From Mycobacterium paraseoulense (GTDB lineage Bacteria > Actinomycetota > Actinomycetes > Mycobacteriales > Mycobacteriaceae): a DNA stretch of 64,000 nucleotides. Under the pieces are notes generated by a model, which had not been told where the DNA came from, did not search any database, and worked only from the letters and a program-made list of their open reading frames with translations. Below are positions 25,472 to 34,137 of this stretch, one piece after another. Both the position numbers and the translations under genes were made by a program. The stretch is from NCBI RefSeq assembly GCF_010731655.1, contig NZ_AP022619.1:3286001-3350000 (forward strand). The letters are read 5' to 3'. Position 1 is the stretch's first letter; each line of letters starts with the position of its first letter.

Positions 25472-26149
25472 TCACTCGTACGGCGTCACGGGCGCCAGCC
25501 ACAGGCCCACGATGGCGTCGATGAGACCCGATGCGGCGGCCCGCCAGGACCGCTGGAGCGGCGAGGCACCGGCGGCAAGCGCGCGTTCCCGGTCGGCGCA
25601 GGTATGCATCAAAAGATTGCGGGCCATGATGTTTCGTTCGAAGTGCACTTCGGCGGGTAGGTCCGGCAGGCAGCGATTGATGCCGTCGACCACCTGGACC
25701 AGGGAGGGCGAGCTCAGCGCGCCCTTGACGATGATGTGGTAGTACGCGGGATCGGTCATCGCCTGTGCCGCGAACCGCGCGTACCAGGTGGGGTTGCCGA
25801 GCTCGTCGAGATGATCGGTGAGCGGGCGCACCAGACAGGCCACCCAGTCCCGCATCTGAGTGGAACCACCCGATTCGAGTAGCTCGGCCACCATCCGCTC
25901 GCGCAGCTGCTCGACCGGCCCGCGGTGCTTGTGTTCGATCGCCCGCACCAGGTCGGCCTTCGTACCGAAGTGGTAGCCCACCGCGGCGTTATTGCCTTGG
26001 CCCGCCGCCTCGCTCACCTGGCGATTCGATACGGCGAACATGCCGTGCTCGGCGTACAGTCGCTCGGCTGCCGCCAGGATCGCTTCCTGGGTGGAACTGG
26101 CCCGCTCGGTGCGAACGGTCCGGCCGATGGTGGTCACCCGGCTAGTCAA
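25472..26149 (-). CDS. TetR/AcrR family regulator of the P450 operon
   Basis: A 225-residue TetR protein: helix-turn-helix STQEAILAAAERLYAEHGMF, then SNRQVSEAAGQGNNAAVGYHFGTKADL, and a large helical ligand domain. A TTG start at 26149 is placed five bases after GAGGGGG; a GTG at 26137 (VTTIGRTVRTER) is the alternative. The 22-bp palindrome at 26164-26185 is immediately upstream, and the same sequence is found at 27849. It is the first gene of the operon ending at 16197, so it probably represses itself, the ferredoxin, P450 and downstream genes, and the SDR at 27003. Confidence 0.9.
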   Translation of the reverse strand: MTSRVTTIGRTVRTERASSTQEAILAAAERLYAEHGMFAVSNRQVSEAAGQGNNAAVGYHFGTKADLVRAIEHKHRGPVEQLRERMVAELLESGGSTQMRDWVACLVRPLTDHLDELGNPTWYARFAAQAMTDPAYYHIIVKGALSSPSLVQVVDGINRCLPDLPAEVHFERNIMARNLLMHTCADRERALAAGASPLQRSWRAAASGLIDAIVGLWLAPVTPYE

Positions 26150-26163
26150 CCGCGCCCCCTCGA

Positions 26164-26185
26164 TTAAGTCAAGCGATTGATTTAA
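26164..26185. promoter_or_regulatory. 22-bp TetR operator, copy 1
   Basis: The site reads TTAAGTCAA, then GCGA, then TTGATTTAA. The two 11-base halves match at 9 positions. It lies 15 bases upstream of the TetR start, overlapping the expected promoter. A near-identical site is at 27849-27870; the two differ only in the central four bases. Confidence 0.75.
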
Positions 26186-26349
26186 AATCGCCGCGCACGT
26201 GGTCGGGCGGCCTTCGCTTCGATGCCCTATAGCGGGCGACGGGTGACAAAGGGCCCTCGTTCGGATCGGCCCCGCTGGGTCACGATGGCTTCTTGCGCGG
26301 CGACGATGTGGCGGTGTCGAGGCGGTGAACCATCGGTTGGGGGGTAGTC

Positions 26350-27006
26350 ATGTTGTCAGCCAACCGGGTCTCGGCGATCGAGGATTCGGCGTGGTTTCAG
26401 TCGAAGTGGGCGCCATACCTGGTGTCCGATGCGGACTTGCGGATCCGTGCGGTGAACGCGGCCTGCGAACGCGTGTCGGGCCACCCGCGGGAAAGCCTGC
26501 TCGGGTGCCCGCTGTTCGACGTCTTTCCGGATAACCCGGCCGATCCGGACGCGGACGGCGTGGCCAACGTCTCGGCGTCGCTCGAGTTGGTCTTTCGCCG
26601 CGGGGTCCGGCATTGGCTGGGCGTGCAGCGCTACGACATTCCTGACCGACAGAATCCCGGCGAGTTCGTCTACAAAGTCTGGACGCCGACGAACTCGCCG
26701 ATCAAAGAGGGCAAGAAGACGGTCGCCGTGCTGCAGCACGCCCAGGACGTCAGCCGCGTCGTGCCGCCGACACCCGCGGACCGCGCGTATCCCAAACTGT
26801 TCGAGTTGAGGAGCGCGGCCGAGGTGCTCGGGCGCCAGTTCCCCGACCTCCCCTACGAGGCGGTGCTGAGCGTGCTGACACATTCCCACAGCGTGATCGT
26901 GGAAAGCGCTGGCGTCGAGGACCTTACGCGCGCCGAGGCGCTGGCCAAGCTGCGGCTGGAAACCCAAGCGGGACATGCCGCGGAGGGCCCTGACGCCGGC
27001 CCCTAG
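26350..27006 (+). CDS. Single-PAS-domain protein
   Basis: A 218-residue protein. Residues about 15-130 form a PAS sensor domain (APYLVSDADLRIRAVNAACE, then GHPRESLLGCPLFDVFPDNP). The C-terminal part (about 150-205) is helical, LFELRSAAEVLGRQFPDLPY and onward, with no kinase, GGDEF or HTH motif. It could bind a small ligand and act through a partner protein. ATG at 26350 follows GGGGGGTAG. It is convergent with the SDR at 27003, overlapping by 4 bases, and divergent from the P450-operon TetR. Its target is unknown. Confidence 0.82.
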   Translation: MLSANRVSAIEDSAWFQSKWAPYLVSDADLRIRAVNAACERVSGHPRESLLGCPLFDVFPDNPADPDADGVANVSASLELVFRRGVRHWLGVQRYDIPDRQNPGEFVYKVWTPTNSPIKEGKKTVAVLQHAQDVSRVVPPTPADRAYPKLFELRSAAEVLGRQFPDLPYEAVLSVLTHSHSVIVESAGVEDLTRAEALAKLRLETQAGHAAEGPDAGP

Positions 27007-27821
27007 TCGCTCTTGCGCGACTCGTTGCGGGGCCGGATCACCTTGCCGGCGGACGTCCCCCCGTCGACCGGCAGCACGGTCCCGGTCACATACCGTGACC
27101 TATCGGTGGCGAAGTACAACGCCGCCTCGGCGACGTCGTCGGGCGTGCCCTCCCGCTTGAGTGGCCGGTCGTCACGCATCCCCTGGCGAATCCGCGCCTC
27201 GAACCGCGCCAGCTCGTCGGGGTCGACGTCAACGGCCGAGGACGCCAGGATCGGGGTCGGGATGCTGCCCGGCGCAATGGCGTTGACCCGGATTTCATAG
27301 CGCGCCAGCTCAATTGCGGCGGATTTGGTGAACTGTATTACCGCCGCTTTCGAGGCCCGGTAGACCATCACCCCGCCGCCGGCCTGGATCCCGCCGATCG
27401 ACGTCAGGTTGATGATCGATCCCCCGCCGCATTCGGCCATGTGGCGGGCGGCGTCTCGGGTACCGGCCATCACACCCAGCACGTTGACGCCCATCACCCG
27501 GTGGAAATCGGCAAGGTCGTCGTCGAGCAGTCGCCGCAGCGGGCTGGAGATTCCGGCGTTGTTCACCATGACGTGCAGACCGCCGAATTTCTCGACGGTG
27601 GTCGCGACCAGCGCCCCGACCTGTTCGGGATCGGAGACGTCCGTCCGGCAGAACAGGGCGGCGGTGCCCAATGTGGCGGCGAGCTCCTCGCCGCTGTCCG
27701 TCTCGATGTCGGCGATGACCACGCTCGACCCCTCGGCCACGAACCGTTCCACTATCCCGCGACCGATGCCGGACGCCCCGCCGGTGACGATGGCAACCCT
27801 GCCATCCAATTCGTTGACCAC
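27003..27821 (-). CDS. Short-chain dehydrogenase/reductase
   Basis: A 272-residue SDR: TGGASGIGRGI cofactor motif, NNAGISS, Ser in NLTSIGGI, and VYRASKAAV as YxxxK. The C-terminus ends YVTGTVLPVDGGTSAGKVIR. GTG start at 27821. It is a single gene with the second copy of the 22-bp operator 28 bases upstream, so it is probably co-regulated with the P450 operon. It would oxidise or reduce an alcohol/ketone in the same pathway. Confidence 0.91.
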   Translation of the reverse strand: MVNELDGRVAIVTGGASGIGRGIVERFVAEGSSVVIADIETDSGEELAATLGTAALFCRTDVSDPEQVGALVATTVEKFGGLHVMVNNAGISSPLRRLLDDDLADFHRVMGVNVLGVMAGTRDAARHMAECGGGSIINLTSIGGIQAGGGVMVYRASKAAVIQFTKSAAIELARYEIRVNAIAPGSIPTPILASSAVDVDPDELARFEARIRQGMRDDRPLKREGTPDDVAEAALYFATDRSRYVTGTVLPVDGGTSAGKVIRPRNESRKSD

Positions 27822-27848
27822 CCGACGAGTTAATCGGGGTCGCCAGCG

Positions 27849-27870
27849 TTAAGTCAAGCAGTTGATTTAA
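27849..27870. promoter_or_regulatory. 22-bp TetR operator, copy 2
   Basis: The site reads TTAAGTCAA, then GCAG, then TTGATTTAA, identical in its outer 18 positions to the site at 26164-26185. It lies between the divergent SDR (27821) and LuxR-type (27951) genes, so it could affect either. It is 1.7 kb from copy 1 with two genes between. Confidence 0.75.
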
Positions 27871-27950
27871 GCGCCGGGCGGCTCGGCGGCACGTCATCCC
27901 GGCGGTCCGGCCGGTCGGTAAGGTCAGAGGGCAATCCCTTACTTGCGGCG

Positions 27951-30743
27951 GTGTGCGTGACCAAGACATTCCCGGCACAACGTTTGCGGGGCCGGCGGAG
28001 TGAATGCGCGGCCCTCGATCGTGCGACGTCGGCTGCGCGCTCCGGACACAGCCAGGTGCTGGTGTTGCGGGGCGAAGCAGGCATCGGCAAGACGGCATTG
28101 CTCGACTTCGTGGCCGGGCGCGCCGCGGGATTCCGCACGGCGCGGGTGGGGGGCGTGGAGTCCGAGATGGAACTCGCATTCGCCGCTTTACAGCAACTCT
28201 GCTCGCCACTGCTGGCTTGCATCGACCGCCTGCCCGCCCCGCAGCGGGAGGCACTGGAGATCGCGTTTGGTTGCAGCGCCGGGCCGGCGCCGGACCGCTT
28301 TTTGGTCGGGTTGGCGGTGCTGAGCCTGATCGGCGCGGCAACGGAGAGCCAGCCCCTCCTCGTTCTGGTAGACGACGCGCAATGGATCGACCGCATCTCG
28401 GCGCAAACCCTGGCTTTCGTCGCTCGGCGCCTCGTCGCCGAACCCGCCGCGATCATCTTCGCGGTGCGCGAGGAGGTGGGCGACGAACTGGCAGGGCTGC
28501 CCGAGCTGACGGTCAGCGGCCTCAATTCCGGCGACGCGCGCGCGCTGCTGGATTCGGCCATCGTCGGTCGCCTGGACGATCAGGTTCGCGACCGCATCGT
28601 GGCCGAGACGCGTGGCAATCCCCTGGCGTTGCTGGAACTACCCAAGGGTTTCACCGCGGCCGAACTGGCGGGCGGGTTCGGCCGGCCCGACAGCTGGCCG
28701 CTGGCCGGCCAGATCGAGCAGACCTTTCTGCGGCGGATTCGGTCGCTGCCGGATCACGCCCAGCGGTTGTTACTCGTTGCCGCGGCGGAGCCCATAGGCG
28801 ACACGGCACTGTTGATTCGCGCCGCCGAGCGCCTGGGCCTCGAACCGGATGCCGCGGCGGGTGCGGAGGCGGCGGGGTTGATTGACGTCGGGACCCGGGT
28901 GCGATTCCACCATCCCTTGGTGCGTTCGGCGGCATACCGCTCGGCGGATGTGATGGAGCGCCGACGTGCTCATCGGGCACTGGCCGATGCGACCGACCGG
29001 GACACCGACCCGGACCGGCGCGCGTGGCACTTGGCCGTCGCCGCCGCGGGTCCCGATGAATCCGTCGCCGTCCAACTCGAGCGGTCCGCGGGTCGGGCGC
29101 AGAGCCGAGGAGGTGTCGCCGCCGCGGCCGCGTTCCTGGAGCGAGCGACCCAGTTGACAGCCGACCCGGTACGCCGTGGAACCAGGGCGCTGGCGGCCGC
29201 TCAGGCGAAGCGCGACGTGGCCGCGTTCGACGCCGCGGAGGAGCTACTCACGATCGCGGAATCGGCGTCCCTGGAAGCGCTGGAGCGAGCCCAGGTCAAG
29301 CGGCTGCGCGCCCAGATAGCGTTCGCCAGGAGCCGCAGCGGCGACGCCAACGCGCCGACGGTATCCGACTCGGCGGTCGGGCTGCTGGATGCCGCGAAGG
29401 GGCTGGAATCGCTCGATGACGCGCAGGCCCGGGAGACGTACTTGGAGGCCGTGGGAGCGGCGATGTTCGGCGGACGGCTGTGCCCGCATGGCGGCATCGC
29501 GATGACCGCGGCGACGGCGCGCTCGGCACCGCCCCGGCCCGAACCCGCCCGGCCCGTCGATCTGCTACTTGATGGCATTGCCATCCGGGCCACCGACGGC
29601 CACTCCGCGGGCGTTCCCGCGCTCCGTGAGGCGATCGACCGCATCTGCACGGAAGCGCACCGCGGCGATTCCGAGGTGATGCGATGGTTCTGGCAGGCCT
29701 TCCCCATCGTCCAGGAATCCGCGGCCCATGAGCTCTGGGACGACGACGCGTGGCACCAACTGGCCACCCAGGCCGTCCGGCTGGCCCGCGACGCGGGCGC
29801 GCTGGCCATGCTACCGCTTGCGCTGGTCTACCGCGCCGGCGTGCACGTGCAGGCGGGTGAGTTCGCCACGGCTGCAGCGCTTATCGAAGAAGCCGAAGGC
29901 ATCGCCGCCGCCACCGGCTACACCCCGGTGAAGTATCACTCCCTGACATTGCCGGCCTGGCGGGGCACCGAAGCCGAGGCAGTGAAGCTCATGGAGGCCG
30001 CGCTCGCCGACGGGATGACCCGAGGCGAAGGGCGCGTGATCGGGTTGACCGGGTACGCGACGGCCGTGCTGTACAACGGCCTTGGCCGCTATGGCGACGC
30101 CTTCACGGCCGTCCGGCAGGCATGCGAGCACGAGGACCTGGGGCTGTTCGGTTGGTGCCTGGTCGAACTCATCGAGGCGGGCGTCCGATGCGGTGAACGC
30201 GACGCGGCGCAAGACGCCCTGCAGCAACTCCGAGACCGCACACAAAGCAACGGAAGTGATTGGGCAGCAGGGATCTTGGCCCGGTCGCGAGCATTGCTGG
30301 CAGACGACCGGGTTTCCGAACGGGACTACCGCGAGGCAATCGAGAGGCTGGAGCGCACCCGGATTACCGTGCACCTCTCCCGAGCCCATCTGGTCTACGG
30401 GGAATGGCTGCGCCGGTGCAACCGCCGCGTCGACGCGCGCGCGGAGCTACACACCGCGCACGAGATGTTCGCCCGAATGGGAGCCGATGGGTTCGCCGAG
30501 CGCGCCCGCCGCGAGCTCATGGCGACGGGCGAGAAGGTCAGCAAACGGTCCGCGGCACCAGGAGACGAATTGACGGCCCAGGAAGCGCAGATCGCGCGGC
30601 TGGCCGGCGAAGGTATGACGAATCCCGAGATCGCCGCCCAACTGTTCCTCAGCACGCATACGGTCGAGTGGCACCTGCGAAAGGTGTTCGCCAAGCTCGG
30701 CATCACCTCGCGCAGGCAACTCCGGGGAGCGGCTACGCACTGA
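27951..30743 (+). CDS. Large LuxR-family ATPase regulator (LAL/MalT-like)
   Basis: A 930-residue protein. An N-terminal AAA/STAND ATPase has Walker A GEAGIGKT (41-48) and a Walker B LLVLVDDAQWID (about 135-146). A long alpha-helical TPR-like region covers roughly 350-850. The C-terminus is a LuxR-type helix-turn-helix (ELTAQEAQIARLAGEGMTNP, then LFLSTHTVEWHLRKVFAKLG). Proteins of this type are ATP-dependent activators triggered by a small ligand. GTG start at 27951. It heads a plus-strand run of NmrA-like, SDR, NMT1-like and SDR genes, which are likely targets. Confidence 0.93.
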   Translation: MCVTKTFPAQRLRGRRSECAALDRATSAARSGHSQVLVLRGEAGIGKTALLDFVAGRAAGFRTARVGGVESEMELAFAALQQLCSPLLACIDRLPAPQREALEIAFGCSAGPAPDRFLVGLAVLSLIGAATESQPLLVLVDDAQWIDRISAQTLAFVARRLVAEPAAIIFAVREEVGDELAGLPELTVSGLNSGDARALLDSAIVGRLDDQVRDRIVAETRGNPLALLELPKGFTAAELAGGFGRPDSWPLAGQIEQTFLRRIRSLPDHAQRLLLVAAAEPIGDTALLIRAAERLGLEPDAAAGAEAAGLIDVGTRVRFHHPLVRSAAYRSADVMERRRAHRALADATDRDTDPDRRAWHLAVAAAGPDESVAVQLERSAGRAQSRGGVAAAAAFLERATQLTADPVRRGTRALAAAQAKRDVAAFDAAEELLTIAESASLEALERAQVKRLRAQIAFARSRSGDANAPTVSDSAVGLLDAAKGLESLDDAQARETYLEAVGAAMFGGRLCPHGGIAMTAATARSAPPRPEPARPVDLLLDGIAIRATDGHSAGVPALREAIDRICTEAHRGDSEVMRWFWQAFPIVQESAAHELWDDDAWHQLATQAVRLARDAGALAMLPLALVYRAGVHVQAGEFATAAALIEEAEGIAAATGYTPVKYHSLTLPAWRGTEAEAVKLMEAALADGMTRGEGRVIGLTGYATAVLYNGLGRYGDAFTAVRQACEHEDLGLFGWCLVELIEAGVRCGERDAAQDALQQLRDRTQSNGSDWAAGILARSRALLADDRVSERDYREAIERLERTRITVHLSRAHLVYGEWLRRCNRRVDARAELHTAHEMFARMGADGFAERARRELMATGEKVSKRSAAPGDELTAQEAQIARLAGEGMTNPEIAAQLFLSTHTVEWHLRKVFAKLGITSRRQLRGAATH

Positions 30744-30829
30744 CTACGGACTTCCAAGGGTTCGAGCGTCCCCCGTCCACGCGACGCTGAATTCGCCAGT
30801 TCATCGCACACCTCGGGAGGGCGCAGGTC

Positions 30830-31597
30830 ATGAAGGTATTAGTTATCGGCGGCAGCGGGCTGATCGGCTCGCAGGTCGTCGCCAATCTGACGGAGCTGGG
30901 ACATGAGGCAGTCGCGGCCTCGCCCCGGTCGGGTGTCGACAGCGTCACCGGTACAGGGCTGGCCGAGGCGGTCGCGGGTGTCCACACGGTGGTCGACGTG
31001 TCCAACTCGCCGTCCTTCGACGACGACCCCGTCATGCACTTCTTCACCACGTCGACGAGAAACCTTCTCGCCGCGGAGCGCGAGGCGGGTGTGCAACACC
31101 ACGTCGCGCTCTCGATCGTGGGCGCCGACCGTGCCCCGGACAGTGGCTACATGCGGGCCAAGGTCGCCCAGGAGAAGTTGATCGAGGAATCGGACATTCC
31201 GTACTCGATCGTGCGAGCGACACAGTTCTTCGAATTCGTCGAACCCATCGCCGACTCGGCAACCGACGGCAACACGGTCCGCCTGCCGGTTGGGGCGTTC
31301 CAGCCCATCGCGGCCAAGGACGTCGCCACGGCCGTCACCCGTGCAGCGATCGGCGACCCGACCAACGGCATCACCAACATCGCCGGCCCCGAAAAGCGTG
31401 GCATGGACGAATTCATCAGGACCGCACTTTCCGCATCCAACGATCCCCGTCAGGTAGTGGGAGACCCCACGGCCGGCTATTTCGGTACCGGGCTCGACGA
31501 ACACACCATCGTTCCGCTCGACAGCGAGGACCCCACGATCTACTCGACCCGCTTCGGCGAGTGGATGGCCACGAGAACGACGAGCGACGCGCATTAG
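30830..31597 (+). CDS. NmrA-like NAD(P)-binding SDR (atypical)
   Basis: A 255-residue extended SDR of the NmrA/NAD(P)H-binding type. The nucleotide motif is MKVLVIGGSGLIGSQV at the very N-terminus, and there is no YxxxK catalytic pair in the usual place. YSIVRATQFFEFVEPIADSA is typical of this family, which includes redox sensors and quinone-type reductases. The start follows GGGAGG by nine bases. It lies 86 bases after the LuxR-type regulator and 29 bases before another SDR gene. Confidence 0.9.
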   Translation: MKVLVIGGSGLIGSQVVANLTELGHEAVAASPRSGVDSVTGTGLAEAVAGVHTVVDVSNSPSFDDDPVMHFFTTSTRNLLAAEREAGVQHHVALSIVGADRAPDSGYMRAKVAQEKLIEESDIPYSIVRATQFFEFVEPIADSATDGNTVRLPVGAFQPIAAKDVATAVTRAAIGDPTNGITNIAGPEKRGMDEFIRTALSASNDPRQVVGDPTAGYFGTGLDEHTIVPLDSEDPTIYSTRFGEWMATRTTSDAH

Positions 31598-31626
31598 GCG
31601 CGCGTCGTAGGGACGGGGGTGGATCG

Positions 31627-32370
31627 ATGTCACGGGTTGCGATGATCACCGGGGCCAGCCGCGGCATCGGCGCGGCGACCGCAGGGGTCCTTGCCGAACG
31701 CGGATTTCGGGTGGTGGTCAACCACCGCGCCAGCGGCCGGCAAGCCGAGGAGGTGGTTGCCGGCATCACGGGGGCCGGCGGCGAGGCGCTGGCGATTCAG
31801 GCCGACGTCACCGTGCCCGGTGACGTCTCCGCGATGGTCGACGAGATCGCTGGGCGCTGGGGGGGCGTGGACGTGCTGGTGCACAACGCGTTGATACCGT
31901 TCGTGGTCACCTCCTTGGCCGATCTGACCTGGGAGGAACTCGGCGGCAAGGTGAACGCGGAGCTACACGCCGCTTACATGTTGACGAAGGCCGTTGTGCC
32001 GGGCATGGTTTCGCGCGGCTACGGCCGGCTGGTTTACCTCAGCACGGGGCTGTCCCGGCGCCCGCGCGAGGGGATGATCGCGCTCGGCACAGCGAAGGCG
32101 GCCCTGGACCAGTTCGTCCGGTACGTCGCACTCGAACTCGCACCGCGCGGAATCACCGCCAACCTCGTCGCACCGGCCACCGTCAGCGGAACGACGGTGA
32201 CCGGGCAACTCACGTCCGACCGGGTGCGTGAGCTCGGAGAGGCCGCGCCGATGGGGCGGCTGGTCACGCCGGCCGAGGTGGCCCACACGATCGCATTTTT
32301 GGCGAGCGAGGAGTCCGGTTTCACGACCGGCCATTACCTGCCGGTCAACGGCGGTATTGCGATGGACTGA
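31627..32370 (+). CDS. Short-chain dehydrogenase/reductase
   Basis: A 247-residue SDR starting MSRVAMITGASRGIGAA. The usual NNAG is changed to HNALIPF. The active-site Tyr of YxxxK is also not conserved: the segment is MIALGTAKAALD, where Gly-Thr replaces the expected Tyr region, while Lys is kept. FabG-like C-terminus GHYLPVNGGIAMD. Because the tyrosine is missing, it may be a reductase with altered chemistry or a non-catalytic homologue. The ATG at 31627 follows GGGGGTGG. Confidence 0.87.
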   Translation: MSRVAMITGASRGIGAATAGVLAERGFRVVVNHRASGRQAEEVVAGITGAGGEALAIQADVTVPGDVSAMVDEIAGRWGGVDVLVHNALIPFVVTSLADLTWEELGGKVNAELHAAYMLTKAVVPGMVSRGYGRLVYLSTGLSRRPREGMIALGTAKAALDQFVRYVALELAPRGITANLVAPATVSGTTVTGQLTSDRVRELGEAAPMGRLVTPAEVAHTIAFLASEESGFTTGHYLPVNGGIAMD

Positions 32371-32384
32371 AGGAGCCGACCACC

Positions 32385-33245
32385 ATGCATACGATCGACC
32401 TGGCGTACGTCGGGCGCGGCATCCACGAAGAACTCGTCGCCTACGTGGCCGATCAGGAGGGCTACTTCGAAGACGAAGGGGTCCACGTCGCCGTGCGGGA
32501 CGGGATCGGCTGGGGCTCAGAGCGTCTGCGTAACTGCGCGACGATCGGCCTGGGCCGCGCCCTGTTATCGCGGTTGACCGAAGGCATCGAGTGGACGGCA
32601 CTGAGCGTGAACACCCACCGCCCGCTATTCTGGTTTCTCGGTGGCGCCCGGGTGAGATCGATGGCGGATCTGCGCGGGCGCCGGCTCGCGGTACATGCGG
32701 CGCACACAGCTCCCGGATGTTTTGCCCGAATTGTGTTGCGCCGGTGCGGTCTTGATCCCGATCGGGACCTGCAGTGTGTGGCTCGTTCCCCGGGTGACTA
32801 TCAGATGGATTTGCGAAGGTTGCGCGATGGTTCGATCGATGCTGCTTACGTCGGCAGCACCCTGGTACCCGAGCAGGTCGCCGAGGAGGAGGGCTTCCAC
32901 CTACTGGCCTGGGTGGGAGATCATTTCCAGATTCCAACCGTCGGGGTCGCGGTCGACTCGACCCGACTCCAGCCTGAGGGTACCGCGGTGCAGGCGGTGG
33001 TGCGGGCCAACCGGCGCGCCCTGCAGACGCTGGCCGACCGGCCCGAACTCGCAATCGATTACATGGCGTCTTTTCTGAACCGGTCGACGCGTGAAGAGGT
33101 GCAACGTCATTACGAACGCTACATCGGGCCGTACTTCACCTCCGACGGACGGGCGGACCTCGACGTCGCACGGCGGGCGGTTGATGCGGTGGCGGCCGAA
33201 CTCGGTACCCCTTCGCCGCCTGCCGAGCAGGTCTATCGGTGCTGA
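32385..33245 (+). CDS. NMT1/THI5-like (type 2 PBP fold) cytoplasmic protein
   Basis: A 286-residue protein with the NMT1/SsuA-like pattern: a mature-domain start (HEELVAYVADQEGYFEDEGV), MADLRGRRLAVH, and the Pro/Gly-rich second lobe with DLRRLRDGSIDAAYVG. It has no signal peptide or lipobox, and no permease or ATPase gene is nearby, so it is not a normal ABC binding protein. The same fold is used by 4,5-dihydroxyphthalate decarboxylase and thiamine-pyrimidine synthase, so an enzymatic or ligand-sensing role in the cytoplasm is possible. It follows the SDR stop by 14 bases with AAGGAG in the gap. Confidence 0.8.
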   Translation: MHTIDLAYVGRGIHEELVAYVADQEGYFEDEGVHVAVRDGIGWGSERLRNCATIGLGRALLSRLTEGIEWTALSVNTHRPLFWFLGGARVRSMADLRGRRLAVHAAHTAPGCFARIVLRRCGLDPDRDLQCVARSPGDYQMDLRRLRDGSIDAAYVGSTLVPEQVAEEEGFHLLAWVGDHFQIPTVGVAVDSTRLQPEGTAVQAVVRANRRALQTLADRPELAIDYMASFLNRSTREEVQRHYERYIGPYFTSDGRADLDVARRAVDAVAAELGTPSPPAEQVYRC

Positions 33246-33304
33246 GAGGGGACATGCACTTTCGATCCGCAAGCCTACTGCCCCAACGAATCTAGGAGCC
33301 AGAG

Positions 33305-34027
33305 ATGGAACTGTCGGACCAGACAGCGGTGGTCACCGGTGGCACGGCGGGTATCGGACTGGAGTCCGCGCGTCTGCTCGCATCCGAAGGCGCCGTCGTC
33401 GTCGTCTCGGGCCGCAACCGGGCCAGGGGTGAGCAAGCCGTTGGGGCCATCGGCCCGAATGCACGATTCGTTCAGACCGACATGGCAGACGCCGATTCCG
33501 TGAATTCGCTTGTGCACCAGTGCGGTGAGGTCGACATCATCGTCAACAACGCAGGCAGTTTTCCGTCGGCATTGACCGTCGAACAAGACATGGGGACCTT
33601 CGAGGCAACGTTCGATACCAACGTTCGCGGCGCCTACTTCCTTGTCGCCGGGCTGGTTCCGGGCATGTTGCGGCGCGGCCGAGGCAGCATCGTCAACGTC
33701 ACCACCATGGCGGCGTTCAAGGGGATCCCAGGCGCGTCGGGTTACAGCGCCTCCAAGGCCGCGCTGGAGTCGCTCACCCGCACCTGGGCCGCGGAGTTCG
33801 GCGGGGCCGGCGTCCGGGTGAACAGTGTGGCGCCCGGGCCCACCCGCACGCTCGGGGTCGCCGCGGAATGGGGCGACGTCAACGAAGAGCTCGGGCGAGC
33901 GTTGCCGTTAGGCCGCACGGCGTTCGCGTCCGAGGTCGCCGAGGCGGTGCTCTTCCTCAGCTCCCCTCGGTCCAGCTTCATCACCGGCTCCACGCTGCAC
34001 GTCGACGGCGGCGGCGCCGCCGTCTGA
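33305..34027 (+). CDS. Short-chain dehydrogenase/reductase
   Basis: A 240-residue FabG-like SDR: TGGTAGIGLESARLL, NNAGSFP, Ser in VTTMAAFKGIPGASGY (Thr in the usual Ser place), and YSASKAA as YxxxK. It ends FITGSTLHVDGGGAAV. ATG at 33305 follows TAGGAGCCAGAG. It is the last of the catabolic genes downstream of the LuxR-type regulator before the multicopper oxidase. Confidence 0.91.
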   Translation: MELSDQTAVVTGGTAGIGLESARLLASEGAVVVVSGRNRARGEQAVGAIGPNARFVQTDMADADSVNSLVHQCGEVDIIVNNAGSFPSALTVEQDMGTFEATFDTNVRGAYFLVAGLVPGMLRRGRGSIVNVTTMAAFKGIPGASGYSASKAALESLTRTWAAEFGGAGVRVNSVAPGPTRTLGVAAEWGDVNEELGRALPLGRTAFASEVAEAVLFLSSPRSSFITGSTLHVDGGGAAV

Positions 34028-34092
34028 GCGAGGGAGCTGTTCCCCGCCGGTTCGGGGTTGGCGATTGCGCTCCGGCCCGCGCCCCGGCACGG

Positions 34093-34098
34093 TATAAG
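34093..34098 (+). promoter_or_regulatory. Candidate -10 element of the multicopper oxidase gene
   Basis: TATAAG lies 40 bases upstream of the ATG, in a 110-base gap after the SDR gene. No good -35 is seen, which is common in mycobacteria. I see no clear copper-responsive (RicR/CsoR-type) palindrome in this gap. Confidence 0.35.
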
Positions 34099-34137
34099 AA
34101 AACAGGGGTGAGTCGAGGAGAGGACGAGGAGCAATCC

